Assembly: GCA_019359505.1 (NCBI GenBank) | Contig: JAHHHD010000010.1 | Coordinates: forward strand, 1 to 64,000 | Direction: 5' to 3' | Length of the DNA: 64,000 nucleotides | Source: Drouetiella hepatica Uher 2000/2452 | GTDB lineage: Bacteria; Cyanobacteriota; Cyanobacteriia; Elainellales; Elainellaceae | Shown: positions 25,936 to 36,084 of the stretch, piece after piece | Layout: every line of letters starts with the position of its first letter | Position numbering within the stretch: position 1 is the first letter of the stretch | Notes under the pieces: model-generated | What the model was told of the DNA's origin: nothing | Databases searched by the model: none | Seen by the model: the letters and a program-made list of their open reading frames with translations, nothing else | Made by a program: the position numbers and the translations under genes

Positions 25936-28900
25936 ATGAACCTGACGCGTGGCGCCATCACACTTCCTGGCTACCATATTACCGAGCAAATCTATGCAGG
26001 CTCTCGCACGGTGGTATATCGGGCGATTCGTACAGTCGATCAACGACCTGTTGTCATTAAACTCCTGAAGCACGAGCATCCTAGCTTTAGTGAGCTAGTG
26101 CAATTCCGGCATCAGTACAGAATTACTAAAAATTTAGACGGTTTAGCCGTCATCAAACCCCACACTTTGGAGTCATATCGCAACGGCTACGCTCTAGTGA
26201 TGGAGGACTTTGACGGCATTTCGCTCCGTCAATTTGCTCAGGCAAAGCCGCTGTTGCTCACCCAGTTTTTTCCCATTGCTCTTCAACTTGTAGAGAGTTT
26301 ATACCAGCTACATCAGCAGCGAGTAATCCATAAAGACATCAAGCCCTCCAATGTCTTAATTCATCCTGATTCTCATCAGATTAAACTCATCGATTTTTCT
26401 ATCTCTACGCTTCTGCCTAGAGAAACACAGGAAATTCAGCATCCCAGCCTTCTAGAAGGCACCCTTGCCTATCTCTCTCCTGAACAAACAGGACGCATGA
26501 ACCGGGGGATCGATTACCGCAGCGATTTTTACTCGCTAGGAGTCACCTGCTATGAGCTGCTCACGGGTCAGCTTCCTTTTCCAACCGACGACCCGATGGA
26601 GCTGATCCATTGCCATCTTGCGGTGCAGCCGCCTTTAGCCCATGCCCTCAATGCTGAAATTCCACCGTTGCTGTCTGAAATTGTGGCAAAGTTGATGGCT
26701 AAAAACGCTGACGATCGCTACCAGAGTGCGTTAGGAATCAAACATGATTTGGAAGGGTGTTTGAACCAGTGGCGAGCAAGGGGGAACCTTGCCTGGTTTA
26801 TGTTAGGTCAGCACGATATCTGCGATCGCTTCCTGATTCCAGAGCAGCTTTACGGTCGAGAAGCCGAAGTCATTGAGCTATTGAGCGCCTTTAATCGAGC
26901 TAGCGATGGCAGCACCGAATTGATGCTGGTTGCAGGCTTCTCTGGCATTGGTAAGACCGCAGTGGTGAGTGAAGTCCATAAGCCGATCGTGCGGCAGCGC
27001 GGATATTTCATTCAAGGCAAATTTGATCAGTTTCAGCGCAACATACCTTTTTCTGCGTTTGTGCAGGCTCTCAGGAGTTTGATAAGGCAGATCCTCAGTG
27101 AGAGCGATGCTCAATTGAGGCAGTGGAAGACCAGAATTGCAGATGCTTTGGGAGACAGTGGACAGATCATAATTGAGGTGATTCCTGAACTAGAACAGGT
27201 AATAGATAAGCAGCCCCCGGTACCCGAACTTTCTGGCGGTGCAGCACAAAATCGGTTCAACCTACTGTTTCAGAAATTTATTCAGGTCTTCACCACAGCA
27301 GAACATCCGCTAGTTTTATTTATTGATGACTTGCAGTGGGCAGATTCAGCTTCTCTTCATTTGCTGAAACTGTTGATCAGCGAGGCTAAAACAGGCTATC
27401 TGCTGATTTTGGGAGCCTACCGCGATAACGAAGTGTTTCCGTCCCATCCGCTAATGCTGACATTGGCAGAGATCGAGCGGACGAAAGCCGTTACCACCAT
27501 CACCCTAAAGGCTCTCAGTTTAGAAGATATTAACCAACTGGTTGCGGCAACGCTGAATTGTACAGAAGACCTTGCCCTGCCGTTGACCGAATGGATTTAT
27601 CAAAAAACCCAGGGCAATCCGTTCTTTACCAACCAATTTTTGAAGGCGCTGTATGACGATCGCCTCATTCAATTCGACTACAACAGCGGGCACTGGCAGT
27701 GCGATATGGCGCAGGTACGATCGCTTTCCCTCACGAACAATGTGGTGGAATTTATGGCAATGCAGCTACAGAAGTTGCCAGCCGAAACTCAGAGGGCGCT
27801 CAAGCTTGCAGCCTGTATTGGCAGCTCGTTTGATTTGGCAACCTTGGCGATCGTTGCAGAACAACCGGAAATGGAGATGGCATCAGCTCTATGGAAAGCG
27901 TTGCAGGAAGGCTTGCTCTTACCACAAAGCGAAGTCTACAAGTTTTTTAATCGACCTGCTGAAAATGCCGTTGGCGATACTACTGCTGGCGGCGCTACGG
28001 TTAGCGATACTCTAGATAACTCATCGGCTCAATCTGCGCCCCAATCTGCGCCCCAATCTGCGCCCTACAAATTCTTGCACGATCGCGTTCAGCAAGCTGC
28101 CTATTGCCTGATTGCGGATGATCAAAAACAGATGACGCATCTCAAAATAGGGCGATTGCTCCTTAAGGGCACTCCTTTAGAAGAGCGAGAGGAAAAACTC
28201 TTTGCGATCGTCAACCATCTCAACCAAGGCGCATCGTTGATCGCTGATACTCTAGAGCAACAGGAACTTGTGCAGCTCAATCTGACGGCTGGGAGAAAAG
28301 CCAGAAGTGCGACTGCCTACGGGGCAGCGTTGAGCTATTTCAACACAGGTATTGCGCTGCTGCGGAGCGATTGCTGGCAGCACCAGTACGCCCTTGCCCT
28401 CTCGCTCTACGAAGGCGCAACAGAGGCAGCCTACCTCAGCACTGACTTTGAACTCATGGAGCAGTTGGCAGAATCCGTGCTGACCCATGCTCATTCCTGG
28501 CTCGATCGAGTCAATATTTATGAGATCAAAATTCAGGCTTATGGTCTCCAAAACCGACATCTAGAAGCCTTGCGGATAGCTCGAGAAGTGGTGGCACACC
28601 TGGGGGTGGCTCTGCCAGAGCACCCGACGCAAGATGACATCATCCAGGCATTGCAACAGACGCAAGCGCTGCTGGATGAGCGAGCGATCGAATCTTTGCT
28701 GGAGTTACCCCAAATGACCGCAGCAGAGCCAAGAGCCGCAATGGTGATTCTATCCAGCATCATGTCTACGACCTATCAGGTGGCTCCAGCCCTATTGCCT
28801 CTGGTCATCTTCGCCCATGTCAATTTGTCGGTGCAGTATGGCAATGCTCCGGAGTCTGCCTATGGCTATGTCAAGTATGGGCTGATGCTTGTTTCCATGG

Positions 28901-31900
28901 CGGGGGATTTGGACGCGGGCTATCGGTTTGGACAACTGGGGATAAGCCTCTTGCAGGTTCTTCAGTCCTCAAAAGTCGAGGCTAAAACCATATTTGGCTT
29001 CACCGTTTTCCTCAGACATTTGCGAGAATCCGCAAAAAATACCCTGCATGGATACCTGCAAGCCTACTCTAGCGGACTAGAAACGGGTGATATGGAGTAT
29101 GTTCCCTTGAGCCTCATGTGCTATGACTACACGGCTTATTTCAGCGGACAGGAACTCTCTTCCCTGCGTCAGGCAATGGAAGATCATCGCCAGGTGATTC
29201 AGCAATTGCGCCACGATGCTTGTTTCGCCATTCAAAGTCTTTACTATCAGGGAGTCCTCAATCTCCTGGAGATGACGGCTGAACCCGATCGCCTGTATAG
29301 CGAACATTATAACGAAGATGCGATGATTCAGCTTCATCTCGAAGCCAACCAATTGTTGGTGCTGTTTCAGCTCTATCTCAATAAACTGAGCCTTTCCTAC
29401 CTGTTTCAACGCCATGAGCGGGCATTCAAGCACGCCAATTTAGCAGAACAATATTTAGGTGCAGCGGCAGGACTCCTCCACATTCCTATTTTCTATTTCT
29501 ACGATGCGCTAACTCGATTAGCGCTTTACCCAGAAGTCAGCGAATTAGAGCAAGTTGCCACGCTGGAACGGGTTGCTGCCCATCAAGAAAAGCTGAGTCA
29601 GTGGGCAGTTCATGCACCGAGCAATCAGGCTCAGCGGTGCGCTTTGATTGCCGCAGAACAGTGCCGAGTTTTAGGGGACAAAATTGGGGCAAGTGACCAA
29701 TACGATCGCGCCATTGCACTGGCTAAAAAACACGAATATCTCAATGAAGCAGCTCTTGCGAATGAACTTGCCGCTAAATTTTATCTGGAGTGGGGCAAAG
29801 AGAAAATTGCGCAGGAGTACCTGACAGAAGCCTACTACGGTTATGCTCACTGGGGCGCAAAAGCCAAGGTGATAGATTTGGAGCAGCGCTACCCAAAGCT
29901 CCTCGCCCCTATTTTAGAGCAAGCCGCGACTACGTTTGCACCCACTGAAACAATTTTTGCGATCGAAACTTTATTCCCTCAGACCTCTTTGTCCGGAGGC
30001 AATAGCATCTCGATCGCTCTTGATTTTGCAGCTATTCTCAAAGCCTCCCAAACCCTCTCTAGCGAGATTCAGCTTGAAAAATTACTGAGCACCCTTTTAG
30101 AAATCCTGACGACAACAGCAGGTGCCGACAAGTGTGTGCTAATGCTTACGGGTCTTCAAGTCAGTCAACTCACCGTTGAAGCCGTGGCTCAGGTCGGACA
30201 GCCCGCAGTGATGTTGCAGTCCGTGCTGCTTGAAAACAGCGAAGAGGTGCCGATTAGTTTGGTAAACCTCGTCAGACGAACGCTACAGCCTGCTGTAATC
30301 GTGCAGACCTCTCTGGATTCTGCGCTCTTAGCTGATCCCTATATCTTGCAGCGACAGCCCAAGAGCGCACTCTGTACTCCCATTCTGCACCAAGGCAAGC
30401 TGGTGGGCGTGCTGTACCTGGAAAATAATTTGACCGTTGGAGCCTTTACGCACGATCGCATTGAGCTGCTCAACCTCCTCTGCGCCCAAGCCGCTATTTC
30501 CATCGAAAATGCCAGACTCTACGAGCAGTCTCAAGTCTATGCTCAAAGCTTGGAACGATCGCTTCAGGGGCAGGAGATGCTGTTTGAAGCTGTTTCTGAT
30601 ATCCGGCGATCGCTGGATGTCGATACCATCTTTGCGGTTGTTACCCAGCGAGTGCGCCAGATTTTGAAAGCCGATCGGGTCGGCATCTACCAATTTGATT
30701 TAGCCTCTAATTTGAACGAAGGCGCGATCGTTGCCGAAGACGTGCAGGATGGGTTTCCCTCAGCGCTGCAAATGAAGGTTAGCGATTATTGTTTTGGAGA
30801 ACGGTACGCAGAGCACTACCGGAAAGGGCGAGTTCATGTCGTGTCAAATCTCGCGCAAGCTGATATTCAGCCTTGCTATCGGCAGATTTTAGAGCAGTTT
30901 TTGATTAAAGCAAACATGGTAGCTCCCATTCTATGGCGGGATAAGCTGTGGGGATTGCTCTGTGTACATCAGTGTGCAGAACCTCGGAACTGGTCGGCAG
31001 AAGAAATTCAGTTTGCCAAGCAAATTGCGGTTCAGCTAAGCGTGGCGCTAGAACAAGCAAAGCTGCTAAGCCAGACCGCCGAACAGTCCGCTCAGTTAGA
31101 AGGAGCAATGGAAAATCTTCAGCAAACGCAGCTACAGCTCGTACAGAATGAAAAAATGTCGGCGTTAGGCAATTTGGTTGCCGGGGTGGCGCACGAAATC
31201 AATAATCCGGTTGGCTTTATTATTGGGAACATTCGACCTGCTAAAGACTATGTTAGTGACTTACTAAAACTGCTGGATTTGTATCAGCAACATTATCCCG
31301 ATCCGGTGTCAACAATTGCCCATGAAATCGAAGCCATTGATCTGGATTATGTGCGAGAAGATTTGCCCAAATTGATTGATTCCATGAAGCTAGGGGCTGA
31401 TCGAATTCGCGGCATCAGCAACAGTCTACGCACTTTTTCTAGAGCCGACAAGGACTACAAAGTGCCCTTTAGCCTACATGACGGTATCGATAGCACCATC
31501 CTCATCTTGAAACATCGCCTGAAAGCTACGGATACTCATCCCCTCATTGAAGTGATTAAAGAGTACGGCGATTTGCCTTTAATTGAATGTTTTCCTGGAC
31601 AGCTCAATCAGGTGTTTATGAATATTTTGGCAAACGCGATCGATGCTCTAGAGGAAGCAAATCAGAAACGCCAATCTAACGGGCTAAAGGACAATCTAAA
31701 TCGTATAGAAATACGGACAAACTTAGATAAATCTGGTACACAAGTCGTGATTTCAATTCGAGACAATGGCATTGGTATGTCGGAAACCGTCAGGAAACAA
31801 GCCTTTAATCATTTATTTACGACAAAAGCAGTGGGTAAAGGAACTGGGCTGGGACTGGCGATCGCTCATCAAATCGTTACCGAAAAGCATAGCGGCACAT

Positions 31901-31971
31901 TGTCCATTAACTCAGCATTAGGTCAAGGCACAGAGTTTATCATTACCCTTCCAGTAAACTTAAAGGCATAG
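25936..31971 (+). CDS. Ser/Thr kinase - AAA ATPase - GAF - histidine kinase hybrid
   Basis: This 2011-residue signalling protein combines a eukaryote-like kinase (about 10-275; Lys42, HKD at 132-134 and DFS at 153-155 in place of HRD and DFG) with an AAA/NB-ATPase (Walker A GFSGIGKT at 334-341; LFIDDLQWAD Walker B). A long TPR-like helical region (about 750-1350), two GAF domains (about 1380-1540 and 1575-1720) and a histidine kinase follow. The phosphoacceptor is His1753 (VAHEINNP), with the N box near Asn1899 and G boxes DNGIGM and GTGLGLA. Such HstK-type proteins are common in filamentous cyanobacteria; ligand and targets are unknown. A linker near 700 contains SAPQ repeats encoded by a 12-base tandem repeat. 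No response regulator gene is adjacent. Confidence 0.93.
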   Translation: MNLTRGAITLPGYHITEQIYAGSRTVVYRAIRTVDQRPVVIKLLKHEHPSFSELVQFRHQYRITKNLDGLAVIKPHTLESYRNGYALVMEDFDGISLRQFAQAKPLLLTQFFPIALQLVESLYQLHQQRVIHKDIKPSNVLIHPDSHQIKLIDFSISTLLPRETQEIQHPSLLEGTLAYLSPEQTGRMNRGIDYRSDFYSLGVTCYELLTGQLPFPTDDPMELIHCHLAVQPPLAHALNAEIPPLLSEIVAKLMAKNADDRYQSALGIKHDLEGCLNQWRARGNLAWFMLGQHDICDRFLIPEQLYGREAEVIELLSAFNRASDGSTELMLVAGFSGIGKTAVVSEVHKPIVRQRGYFIQGKFDQFQRNIPFSAFVQALRSLIRQILSESDAQLRQWKTRIADALGDSGQIIIEVIPELEQVIDKQPPVPELSGGAAQNRFNLLFQKFIQVFTTAEHPLVLFIDDLQWADSASLHLLKLLISEAKTGYLLILGAYRDNEVFPSHPLMLTLAEIERTKAVTTITLKALSLEDINQLVAATLNCTEDLALPLTEWIYQKTQGNPFFTNQFLKALYDDRLIQFDYNSGHWQCDMAQVRSLSLTNNVVEFMAMQLQKLPAETQRALKLAACIGSSFDLATLAIVAEQPEMEMASALWKALQEGLLLPQSEVYKFFNRPAENAVGDTTAGGATVSDTLDNSSAQSAPQSAPQSAPYKFLHDRVQQAAYCLIADDQKQMTHLKIGRLLLKGTPLEEREEKLFAIVNHLNQGASLIADTLEQQELVQLNLTAGRKARSATAYGAALSYFNTGIALLRSDCWQHQYALALSLYEGATEAAYLSTDFELMEQLAESVLTHAHSWLDRVNIYEIKIQAYGLQNRHLEALRIAREVVAHLGVALPEHPTQDDIIQALQQTQALLDERAIESLLELPQMTAAEPRAAMVILSSIMSTTYQVAPALLPLVIFAHVNLSVQYGNAPESAYGYVKYGLMLVSMAGDLDAGYRFGQLGISLLQVLQSSKVEAKTIFGFTVFLRHLRESAKNTLHGYLQAYSSGLETGDMEYVPLSLMCYDYTAYFSGQELSSLRQAMEDHRQVIQQLRHDACFAIQSLYYQGVLNLLEMTAEPDRLYSEHYNEDAMIQLHLEANQLLVLFQLYLNKLSLSYLFQRHERAFKHANLAEQYLGAAAGLLHIPIFYFYDALTRLALYPEVSELEQVATLERVAAHQEKLSQWAVHAPSNQAQRCALIAAEQCRVLGDKIGASDQYDRAIALAKKHEYLNEAALANELAAKFYLEWGKEKIAQEYLTEAYYGYAHWGAKAKVIDLEQRYPKLLAPILEQAATTFAPTETIFAIETLFPQTSLSGGNSISIALDFAAILKASQTLSSEIQLEKLLSTLLEILTTTAGADKCVLMLTGLQVSQLTVEAVAQVGQPAVMLQSVLLENSEEVPISLVNLVRRTLQPAVIVQTSLDSALLADPYILQRQPKSALCTPILHQGKLVGVLYLENNLTVGAFTHDRIELLNLLCAQAAISIENARLYEQSQVYAQSLERSLQGQEMLFEAVSDIRRSLDVDTIFAVVTQRVRQILKADRVGIYQFDLASNLNEGAIVAEDVQDGFPSALQMKVSDYCFGERYAEHYRKGRVHVVSNLAQADIQPCYRQILEQFLIKANMVAPILWRDKLWGLLCVHQCAEPRNWSAEEIQFAKQIAVQLSVALEQAKLLSQTAEQSAQLEGAMENLQQTQLQLVQNEKMSALGNLVAGVAHEINNPVGFIIGNIRPAKDYVSDLLKLLDLYQQHYPDPVSTIAHEIEAIDLDYVREDLPKLIDSMKLGADRIRGISNSLRTFSRADKDYKVPFSLHDGIDSTILILKHRLKATDTHPLIEVIKEYGDLPLIECFPGQLNQVFMNILANAIDALEEANQKRQSNGLKDNLNRIEIRTNLDKSGTQVVISIRDNGIGMSETVRKQAFNHLFTTKAVGKGTGLGLAIAHQIVTEKHSGTLSINSALGQGTEFIITLPVNLKA
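28030..28067 (+). repeat. in-gene 12-base tandem repeat
   Basis: Three copies of AATCTGCGCCCC encode SAPQ repeats in the linker between the ATPase and helical regions of the giant kinase. Being a multiple of three, length changes would stay in frame. Confidence 0.8.
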
Positions 31972-32060
31972 AAATTAATCGCATCTGAAACTGCAACTCG
32001 GAAACTGCAACTCAGAAACTGCAACAATGAATCTATAAATAGATTTCATCTTGCATCAAT

Positions 32061-32648
32061 ATGATTCCTCAAGATATTACTCAAACCCTGACTGCCTTAT
32101 TTGGAGAGGCTGTGAGGGTAAACGAACCTGAATCCTGGCAAATTGAAGGCGAGAATTTGCGTCTACTGGTGTTGCTGTCTGAAGATCAAAGCTGGTTGCG
32201 ATCGCTGATCACTATTGCCCCCGCTCAAGAAGCCGCTCCCTACCTAGCGCAACTTTTAGAAGCTAACTTCGATGAAACCCAGGAAACCCGCTACGCCCTG
32301 TTTCAAAACTTACTCTGGGGCGTTTTCCATCACAGCATGGCGACCCTGACCTCTGAGGACTTTCAGGCGGCGATCGCCCGGTTAGTCACGCTCCATCAGC
32401 AGGGACTTTCCGACAGCTTCAGCCGTTTTGCCGAAGCGCAGGTGCGGCAGATTATCCGAGCGGCGAAAATGCAGGGGCAAAGCTTGGCAGCAACGCTGCA
32501 ATCTCTAGAGCGTTTCTACGAAGAGGGAGTCATGGGGGATCTAGATGCTAGCGCTGGCGATCGCAGTACGGTTTTGAGCGCATGGCGCTATCAGCTAGAG
32601 CGGCTGTGGGATGAAGAATCGCAAGATAAATCGCAGGATGAGGCGTAG
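32061..32648 (+). CDS. hypothetical cyanobacterial protein
   Basis: The 195-residue soluble acidic protein has an alpha/beta N-terminal half (about 1-90) with a pattern reminiscent of type III secretion chaperone-like or YbjN folds. A helical C-terminal half follows, ending in a Lys/Asp/Glu-rich tail (ESQDKSQDEA). No catalytic motif is visible. It lies 89 bases after the giant kinase and could be co-transcribed with it. The gene converges on the P450 gene with 2 bases between stops. Confidence 0.7.
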   Translation: MIPQDITQTLTALFGEAVRVNEPESWQIEGENLRLLVLLSEDQSWLRSLITIAPAQEAAPYLAQLLEANFDETQETRYALFQNLLWGVFHHSMATLTSEDFQAAIARLVTLHQQGLSDSFSRFAEAQVRQIIRAAKMQGQSLAATLQSLERFYEEGVMGDLDASAGDRSTVLSAWRYQLERLWDEESQDKSQDEA

Positions 32649-32650
32649 GC

Positions 32651-33997
32651 TCAGTTGAGGCCATGATCGCAGGTGAACCGTACTCGCAAGCCATCTTTAG
32701 GATGCGGTGTCGGCACCGTGATCAGCGTCAGGTCTTGATCGGGCAGCAACGACCAGTTGTAGCCGCGCGCCAAGTGAACGGCGAAGATCTTCATTTCCAG
32801 GCGGGCAAACTCCTTGCCGATGCATTCCCGGATGCCGCCGCCAAAGGGCAGGTAGCCGTACTTCTGGCGATCGACCGTCTGGTTTTGCAGATTTTCTGGA
32901 CTGAAGCGATCGGGGTCAAACGCGTCAGGCTGCGGATAGAGCTGAGTGGCGCTGTGGGTGGCAGCAATCTGGTAGAGCACGTTCCAGCCCTGCGGAATCT
33001 GGTAGCCGTTAAATTCGCAGTCGGCAATCACCTTACGAAAGCCGACGCCTACAGGCGGAACCAGGCGCAAGACCTCGCGCAACACCTGCTCTAGATAGGT
33101 CATTTGCCGCAGATTTTCCAGCGTCAGCGGCCGATCGGCAAAAAGCCGTTGTTCTGCTCGGATCTTGGCCATTACCTCCGGATGCTGCGCCATTAGCAAA
33201 CAGAAAGAGGCGATCGCTGAAGTCAGAGTTTCATGCCCCGCAAACAGCAGCAGCAAAATTTGATCTTTTAGCTCTTCCAGGCTGAGGCGATCGCCCGCTT
33301 CATCTTCAGCCTGAATCAGCAATCCCAAGGCATCCTCACTAGAACTGGGGTGTTGCTGCCGCTGACGAATCAGGTGCTCAAGATCTTGCAGCAAGCGATT
33401 GCGTTCCCTTTGCGCCCGACCAAAGCGCGTCCAAGGCAGTGAGAGCGGGATAGAAAACAGACCCTCGCACCAGACTTCAAAGGCATGACCCAAGCGGGTA
33501 TCTGATCCTCCATCCAGCCCAACTAGCAGCTTGCAGGCAACGTCAAAGGTGTAGCGCCGCAGTTCAGGATACCAGGTCAGTTCGCCTTGAGGAGCCTGCT
33601 GCCAACGCTGGGCATACTGTTGGGTAATGGTCTCGATCGCGGCAATGTATCCTGAGAGCGATCGCGGTGAAAATGCCTGTGCCAGAAGCTTACGCCGCTT
33701 TTGGTGGAGATCTCCCGTTTGCAACGCTAGAGATAAAGGCCCCAACAAAGCACGGGTACTGGGCGGCCAAGTTACCTCAAAACAGGCGCTGTTCATCAGC
33801 ACAAACTGATTGGCTTCCACGCCTCGCATAAAAATCGTCGGGCTACCCAGCAACCGCGTTTTGAATACATCACCATACTGCTGATGACGCTTTTGGGCAA
33901 ACTTAGCATCGCGGAAGAACTTGAGCGTTTCGCCAATCACGGGTAGGCCAAATTCACCGGGTGGCAAGGAGGGCTGAGAAGAATCGATCGGGTTCAT
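32651..33997 (-). CDS. cytochrome P450, CYP120-like
   Basis: The 448-residue soluble P450 shows the heme-binding loop FGGGIRECIG with thiolate Cys392, the I-helix oxygen-activation motif AGHETLT, and the ExxR motif in the K helix (EVLR). The N terminus lacks a membrane anchor. The closest pattern is the cyanobacterial CYP120 family, whose Synechocystis member hydroxylates retinoic acid. A retinoid or other isoprenoid substrate is therefore likely but not shown. It is downstream of and co-directional with the HHL1-like gene (82-base gap). Confidence 0.88.
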   Translation of the reverse strand: MNPIDSSQPSLPPGEFGLPVIGETLKFFRDAKFAQKRHQQYGDVFKTRLLGSPTIFMRGVEANQFVLMNSACFEVTWPPSTRALLGPLSLALQTGDLHQKRRKLLAQAFSPRSLSGYIAAIETITQQYAQRWQQAPQGELTWYPELRRYTFDVACKLLVGLDGGSDTRLGHAFEVWCEGLFSIPLSLPWTRFGRAQRERNRLLQDLEHLIRQRQQHPSSSEDALGLLIQAEDEAGDRLSLEELKDQILLLLFAGHETLTSAIASFCLLMAQHPEVMAKIRAEQRLFADRPLTLENLRQMTYLEQVLREVLRLVPPVGVGFRKVIADCEFNGYQIPQGWNVLYQIAATHSATQLYPQPDAFDPDRFSPENLQNQTVDRQKYGYLPFGGGIRECIGKEFARLEMKIFAVHLARGYNWSLLPDQDLTLITVPTPHPKDGLRVRFTCDHGLN

Positions 33998-34078
33998 AAG
34001 TGGAGTTGCGACAGGTGACTGAGAAATTCTTCGTGAGGCAGGCGAAGTCTAGTCCACAAAAATTCTTGCACAACAACG

Positions 34079-34507
34079 TTAGCCGCGCTTTGTCAAAGCG
34101 GCAAAGCGGTTTTTGATGCCATCGATCGCCCCTTGCCAAGCTCCCTTTGCGCCCGTTGCAGGCTTAACCGCTAGCTGGATCGGCTCATCCTTAAATTCCT
34201 TCAGGCGATAGCCATACTCAAGCTGCGTCTGGTTTTTCTTGAGGATAGGAAACATCCGAAATGCGCCTTGCAGCAGTTGCTCTTGGCTGTCAAAAATGGC
34301 GGCGTTGATCTGGCTCGATCGCTGCACCGAGATCACGCCCACCGGAAACCACTGCTTTTTGTCCTGGATGCGAATATAGACCTCATATTCCGGCAGCCCA
34401 TCCGCCTTCATCTTGTCGTATTTCGTGGAGGCGACAGCGCGATCTTGCGATCGCTTCGAGACTTTGGGCTGAGGTTTGGGCTTTCCGAATCCAGGATTTG
34501 CTGCCAT
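34079..34507 (-). CDS. HHL1-like (DUF6523) protein
   Basis: The 142-residue protein has a basic N-terminal tail (KPKPQPKVSKRSQ) and a compact domain with EYEVYIRIQDKKQWFPVGV. This resembles HHL1, a plastid protein that protects photosystem II under high light. No membrane segment is obvious except a weak one near the C terminus. The role here is inferred from that resemblance only. Confidence 0.6.
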   Translation of the reverse strand: MAANPGFGKPKPQPKVSKRSQDRAVASTKYDKMKADGLPEYEVYIRIQDKKQWFPVGVISVQRSSQINAAIFDSQEQLLQGAFRMFPILKKNQTQLEYGYRLKEFKDEPIQLAVKPATGAKGAWQGAIDGIKNRFAALTKRG

Positions 34508-34629
34508 TGGAATTTTTGTGGGTTTATTAAAAGAGGTGTAATAAAAGTTTACTTGATTCTAATAAAGCCGTCTATCGAAGCCTGAAGAGGTATTGCTTAA
34601 TAGCGGGATGATTTTTTGTTGGAGAGAGG

Positions 34630-35808
34630 CTAAGCCAAAACGACAGGACTTGCCATGGCGCTCAAAACCTCCTGCCTTGCCCACTGATCTGCCGCCAAAA
34701 TGTCTTCTAGCGTTGGCTGGGTGCTGTGGTCTGCCCGATGGCGATCGCACACCTTTTCGATCAGCTTGGGAATATCCAAGAAGCCAATTTTTTCCTCTAG
34801 GAACAGCTCCACCACCTGCTCATTGGCGGCATTCAGTACGGCTGGCATCGAGCCTCCAGCCCGTCCGGCGGCATAGGCAAGCTGCATACAGGGATATTTT
34901 TGATGATCTGGCTCTCGGAAGGTGAGGCTGCCCACTTTTACCAAGTCGAGTGGCTCCCAGTTGGTTGCAAGGCGATCGGGATAGGACAGGGCGTACAGCA
35001 GCGGCAGCCGCATATCTGCCCAGCCAAGCTGTGCCAGTACCGAAGTGTCCTCAAGCTCGATCATCGAATGGATAATGCTTTGGGGATGGATAACGATATC
35101 AATGTGGTCGTAATCCATCCCAAACAGATAATGCGCCTCAATCACCTCCAGCCCTTTGTTCATCAGCGTTGCCGAGTCGATCGTGATTTTGCGCCCCATC
35201 GACCAGTTGGGATGCTTCAGGGCATCGGCGACTGTAACTTCTGCCAGTTTCTCGACGGGCAAGTCTCGGAAGGAGCCGCCCGATGCCGTCAGCAAAATCC
35301 GCCGCAGTCCTTTGTCTGGCACGCCCTGAAGACATTGAAAAATAGCGGAATGCTCGGAGTCAGCGGGCAGCAATTTCACGCCATGCTGCTTGACCAGGGG
35401 CAGCACCACCGCACCTCCGGCAATCAGGGTTTCTTTGTTGGCCAAGGCAATATCTTTCCCAGCTTGGATGGCAGCGATCGTCGGCAATAATCCCGCACAG
35501 CCGACAATTCCCGTTACCACCACCTCAGAATCGCCGTATCTTGCAACTTCCACCACGCCCTCTTCACCCGCCAGCAACATCGGCTGTGGGTCAAGATCGG
35601 CGATCGCCGCCCGCAAATCGGGCAGCAGCGCCGGGTCGCAAATTGCGGCTATCTGGGGACGAAACTGACGAATTTGCTGCGCTAGCAATGCCACATTGCT
35701 CCGCGTCGCTAGACCGACAATCCGAAAGCGATCGGGATACTGAGCCGCAATATCCAAGGTCTGTGTGCCGATCGATCCAGTGGAGCCGAGGAGGGTAATT
35801 GCTTTCAC
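34630..35808 (-). CDS. dxr: 1-deoxy-D-xylulose 5-phosphate reductoisomerase
   Basis: This is the second enzyme of the MEP pathway; it makes 2-C-methylerythritol 4-phosphate with NADPH and a divalent metal, and so feeds hopanoid, carotenoid and chlorophyll synthesis. The NADPH loop GSTGSIG is at 8-14. The metal and substrate motifs [18 protein letters not shown] and [20 protein letters not shown] are visible in order (the last spans about 20 residues). It starts with GTG at 35808. The length of 392 fits. Confidence 0.96.
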   Translation of the reverse strand: MKAITLLGSTGSIGTQTLDIAAQYPDRFRIVGLATRSNVALLAQQIRQFRPQIAAICDPALLPDLRAAIADLDPQPMLLAGEEGVVEVARYGDSEVVVTGIVGCAGLLPTIAAIQAGKDIALANKETLIAGGAVVLPLVKQHGVKLLPADSEHSAIFQCLQGVPDKGLRRILLTASGGSFRDLPVEKLAEVTVADALKHPNWSMGRKITIDSATLMNKGLEVIEAHYLFGMDYDHIDIVIHPQSIIHSMIELEDTSVLAQLGWADMRLPLLYALSYPDRLATNWEPLDLVKVGSLTFREPDHQKYPCMQLAYAAGRAGGSMPAVLNAANEQVVELFLEEKIGFLDIPKLIEKVCDRHRADHSTQPTLEDILAADQWARQEVLSAMASPVVLA

Positions 35809-35953
35809 GGTGGGCGAATATCTTCAATGCAGCCACTCCACTATAGGACGGTTAGGGATCTTGGGGGAAGCAGGAGCGGCATCGCCAAATTGGAGATAAA
35901 TTTATACTTCAACGCCAGAGATGAACTAAAAAGTAGCATTGCCTAGTTTAAGG

Positions 35954-35982
35954 AGGAGAGGAGCGCTCCGCGCCCCTTCTCC
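35954..35982. repeat. imperfect hairpin (CTCCGCG family, copy 3)
   Basis: GGAGAGGAGCG and CGCCCCTTCTCC pair imperfectly around a CTCCG loop. It is a weaker relative of the long A/T hairpins, lacking the T/A runs. It lies in the divergent region between dxr and the AraC gene. Confidence 0.4.
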
Positions 35983-36084
35983 AACAGCAAATCACCCCAG
36001 AGATCAGCAACACCTAATAGAGTTACACGAGGTGAGGGACTATTATCGGTGTTGTCGCCTTGCTGTTGTCGCTTTGTGAATGCT

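Noticed and set aside
34900-35490. 196-codon plus-strand frame opposite dxr
   Set aside because: Shadow of the well-defined dxr gene.
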